Part shown: positions 61,043-64,000 of the stretch, one piece after another
Layout of the letters: every line of letters begins with the position of its first letter
Position numbering within the stretch: position 1 is the stretch's first letter
Origin: Crossaster papposus
Lineage: Eukaryota; Echinodermata; Asteroidea; Velatida; Solasteridae
DNA: 64,000 nt
NCBI GenBank assembly: GCA_037893245.1
Contig: JBAIAA010000119.1
Coordinates: 558,001-622,000, forward strand
Direction: 5' to 3'
Notes under the pieces: model-generated
What the model saw: the letters and a program-made list of their open reading frames with translations, nothing else
Databases searched by the model: none
What the model was told of the DNA's origin: nothing
Made by a program: the position numbers and the translations under genes

Positions 61043-63357
61043 GGTCACATATCTTATACACAATGCACAGGAAATAGAATTTGTTACTTTTGCTGAATAA
61101 GTCCTCAATGATTCACTAGGTGGCTCATAACTTGTACACAACGTAAGTATACAGGAAAATGTCGAATGAAATTTCATTTTTCCTAGTTGTGGCCAACTTG
61201 TGAGACAAAAAGTAGAAAGTAGCATTGAAGTTGAGTGTCACACAAGGCCCTTTGTTCTTTGCATTGACGCAATCGTTTTGTCTTCAAGTTCCAGTCTAGT
61301 GATTTAGCAAACCTTTCCTATGCACTGGGCTTGGATACTTGTTATGCATAAAGTATTCCAAGGAGATTAGTGGCCCATGAAGTAAGGTAAATGTATGGTT
61401 AAAAGACTTTATTTACTAAAATCATCCACTGTTTAGAAAATTCCATTGTCTTGTAAAAAAAAAAAAAAATACCTCAGGTACTGCAGTGTCTATAAAGTGC
61501 AAGTACCTAGTTTTTCACTACTTGACATGACAACCGTAACTTTCTGCATGAATTTACATAACAGTACATGCATTCATTTGCTTACTGTATAGAAGTAGTC
61601 CACTAAAGTTACACAGTGCAGTTCAAAGTTAACTTTAGAAGGGAAAAATAATTTGCACAAGTAATGGGAACCTGATTTTTACAACTTTTCACAACCGTTT
61701 TCAAACTTTTTCGTGGTAAACAGTTTTCACAGTTTTTCACACAATTTTCACACGTTTTCACACAAGTTGGAAACTGATTTTCACACAGATCCCTGTATTA
61801 ATTTCGAACATTTGCCAAGTAAACATCACAAAACCAAACTACTGAATCATTATAACAAAAATACCTTACTTGGCTGTAGGAGAATTTAAGTTTCAAACAT
61901 CCTGTGAAACAATGGCACCTATAGTGTGCTGTCATATTCAAGAAATATCAATTTCCAATGATACATGTAGTCCGACCATGATCATTGGAAAAACCCAACT
62001 TTTGTCAAATACTGACCCCACTTTATAAAATTATCTCTTTATCACATTTTGCATGTAGTTGGCGACACATCTAAATGTACATGTACATGGTTGCAAGCCT
62101 TAGTCTGGTTCCTTAATCTCATAATTCCCAGACTTTATTCTATGAAGTCGGGTCAATGAACCAGACTGGCAGAACAGTTTTTTCAGCATGAACTCAAAAA
62201 CTGTTAACAGGTGAGTGAAACAATATTTGTTATCAAAAATACTGATAATATCTAGTTTTAAAAATTGCAACAAAAGTAAATGGTGTACAAAAACATGTTC
62301 ACTAGCTAAACAGTGCTGCTACCTAGGTTACATTGGGTAAAGCATACACCGAGTTATGGGAACCGAGTTGTGGGGACATTTTCGTGCATTACATTTTGGG
62401 TCTCCAGTAAAGGGTCCCAGAGGTACCGTAGAATTAAATTAGGGTATAATATAAGAAAACGTAGAAAAAGACAAAATAGGGTGATGATGAAAATGATTAG
62501 GTCAATAGAATTTTCAGAGTTTGAGTTTAGAGAGATTGTCCTTATGAAATGGTATAGTGATCAGTAATTCTTATAATTAGAGGGCTCCTTTGGAAAGCAG
62601 TTTGTTAACTGAAAAGGACTACCCTCTTTAAAGATTACAATAAATACATAAATAAATAAATAAATAAGCACAAGAACCCTATAGAATGTCCCTATAACAT
62701 GTACATTTGTACTAAAATAAGGTACTGGGCAACACCCCTTTTATTAAATGTAGAGAGTTCGTGCAATGAGTGTGTGCAAATCTATGCATATTTTCCAGGC
62801 AATATCAGCTTTCTACCTGCAACAGGAAATACAACCCTTTCCTACATTATACCTGAACACCTGCAGCCTGGAAGTGTCAGGCCATTCCAGAGAACAAATA
62901 CTTATTGGCTAGGACAAGGGCAGACAGGTTAAACAATATAAATAGGTGCCTTCAGTTCCACTTTAGAATGACATGTTTACAGCCAAACAGTGTGGGAAAC
63001 CTGATATGATGACTTGTGTATGTGTAAATGTACAGTACCTACATGACAATAGTACATGCATAGCTGTACTGAACTTTGTAGAATTTCATCAAATGTACCG
63101 TGGCTGTAAAACGGGCTGTGCTGGGGGTAGAACGTGCAGCTTTGGCCAAATAATGTCATAAATACGATTTTGAGTAGGCTCAAAGTTCTGGAGCACCATT
63201 CCCGTCTGAGCCCGTCCATGAAGTTCGTAAAAAGACCGTAAACAGTTGCTGCTACCGGTACGTCCACTCCGTTCGCACACAGCCCGTTCGGCAACATTTT
63301 TGAGAACGTATGAAACTAGTTTGGTGTGATAGGGGCATAATGTCCATGTACATGTAG
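61043..63357. other. Stretch without recognised genes
   Basis: Holds a T/A run near 61455, irregular TTTTCACAC repeats at about 61685-61795 and an (AATA)n microsatellite at about 62638-62668. Nothing coding is recognisable. Part of the probable plexin 5' intron or upstream flank. Confidence 0.4.
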
Positions 63358-63704
63358 TGTTGTGGTCAAGTACTTGCGGAGTACTTTCCGAGTATTTTCC
63401 GAATATCTTGTTTTTAAACTACAAAATATTGAGCTGTTTGTTGCGAACAAAGTGAGACAAACATTGATAGTAGACAACAAATAAAGTCAGTGTCAGAGAA
63501 AAACAATTGGATATAAATACTTTCTAATCAAAGTTACTTGGAAAGTACTGGGAAAGTACTTACCAAATATTTGTCTTGAAAGCTTAATTCTAATTAAGTT
63601 TATTTACTGTCCAGTGTTTTTATTTTGCAGCTTTATCAACCTGTATACCGAACCATCTTAATATCTGATAGTTAAGCTGGTACTCCGAAAGTACTCCACT
63701 ACAA
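63358..63704. mobile_element. Family L MITE copy L2
   Basis: GTTGTGGTCAAGTACTTGCG at the left, AAGTACTCCACTACAAC at the right; interior nearly the same as L1. Confidence 0.85.
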
Positions 63705-64000
63705 CTCTGTCAAATACTGCAATGGAAAACTACCAGGTACCAGGCCAAAAATGGTTGCAGAAAGTTTCCAATCAGACCCAGAAATTTATCAGAGCCAGCA
63801 ATGTGTGACATTCAGCCAGATTCACAAGGCCATTCCATCAAGGTAAAACCCCATTATAATTATAAAACTTGTCATGTCATGGTAAGTTCTGCAAGGCCAC
63901 AAGAGAAAAAGTCAAAATTTGCCAATTTAAACGAATACCCGAACACAAATGAATATTTAAAACATGTGAGCGGTCCCAGCTTGAAATCTGATCAATAAAA

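Overview
This window is eukaryotic, from an invertebrate animal. One large gene, a plexin (semaphorin receptor), runs on the minus strand across about 48 kb. It is split into 31 coding exons. I joined them by hand from position 51200 (ATG) down to 3375 (stop codon). Every junction has AG/GT-type splice signals and every exon phase matches, giving 5,742 coding bases and a predicted protein of 1,913 residues, the usual size of a class A or class B plexin. All family landmarks are present: signal peptide, sema domain, three PSI cysteine modules, a run of IPT/TIG domains, one transmembrane helix, a juxtamembrane coiled coil, and a split RasGAP domain with the Rho-GTPase-binding domain inserted in it. 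The cytoplasmic half mixes plexin-A-like and plexin-B-like features, so I do not assign the class. AT-rich introns of about 1 to 7 kb, frequent ACATGTACATGT words, tRNA-derived SINEs and a very high load of short terminal-inverted-repeat elements suggest a marine invertebrate deuterostome, perhaps an echinoderm. That guess comes from general familiarity, not from a search.

Layout. Bases 1-3374 are downstream of the gene or 3'UTR. Bases 3375-17659 hold exons 31 to 19 (cytoplasmic GAP/RBD, juxtamembrane and transmembrane exons). Bases 18336-35171 hold exons 18 to 5 (IPT, PSI2, PSI3). Exon 4 (PSI1) is at 41.5 kb. Exons 3, 2 and 1 (sema domain and signal peptide) lie at 48.3-51.2 kb. Bases 51265-64000 are probably the intron or flank 5' of the first coding exon and hold only repeats.

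The introns are dominated by mobile-element debris. At least a dozen families of MITE-like elements are recognisable by repeated inverted termini. Two have about 12 copies each: family A (TTAACCAGTTCGCGCC termini, about 242 bp) and family B (GGTAGGATACACCATT termini, about 380 bp). There are also several tRNA-headed SINEs, a CR1/L2-like reverse transcriptase 3' fragment, and a 3.8-kb PIF/Harbinger-like element with perfect termini and remnants of a transposase gene.

The most unusual structures are: a nearly perfect 1-kb palindrome (38679-39680) followed 30 bp later by 52 homogeneous copies of a 12-bp repeat; a 1.7-kb array of 22-bp repeats ending about 45 bp from an exon acceptor; a six-copy tandem duplication of plexin exon 27 with its splice donor, in which the first three copies stay in one open frame; and a degenerate partial copy of the transmembrane exon in the adjacent intron. 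I found no second convincing host gene, no true tRNA or rRNA gene, and no CRISPR or bacterial feature.
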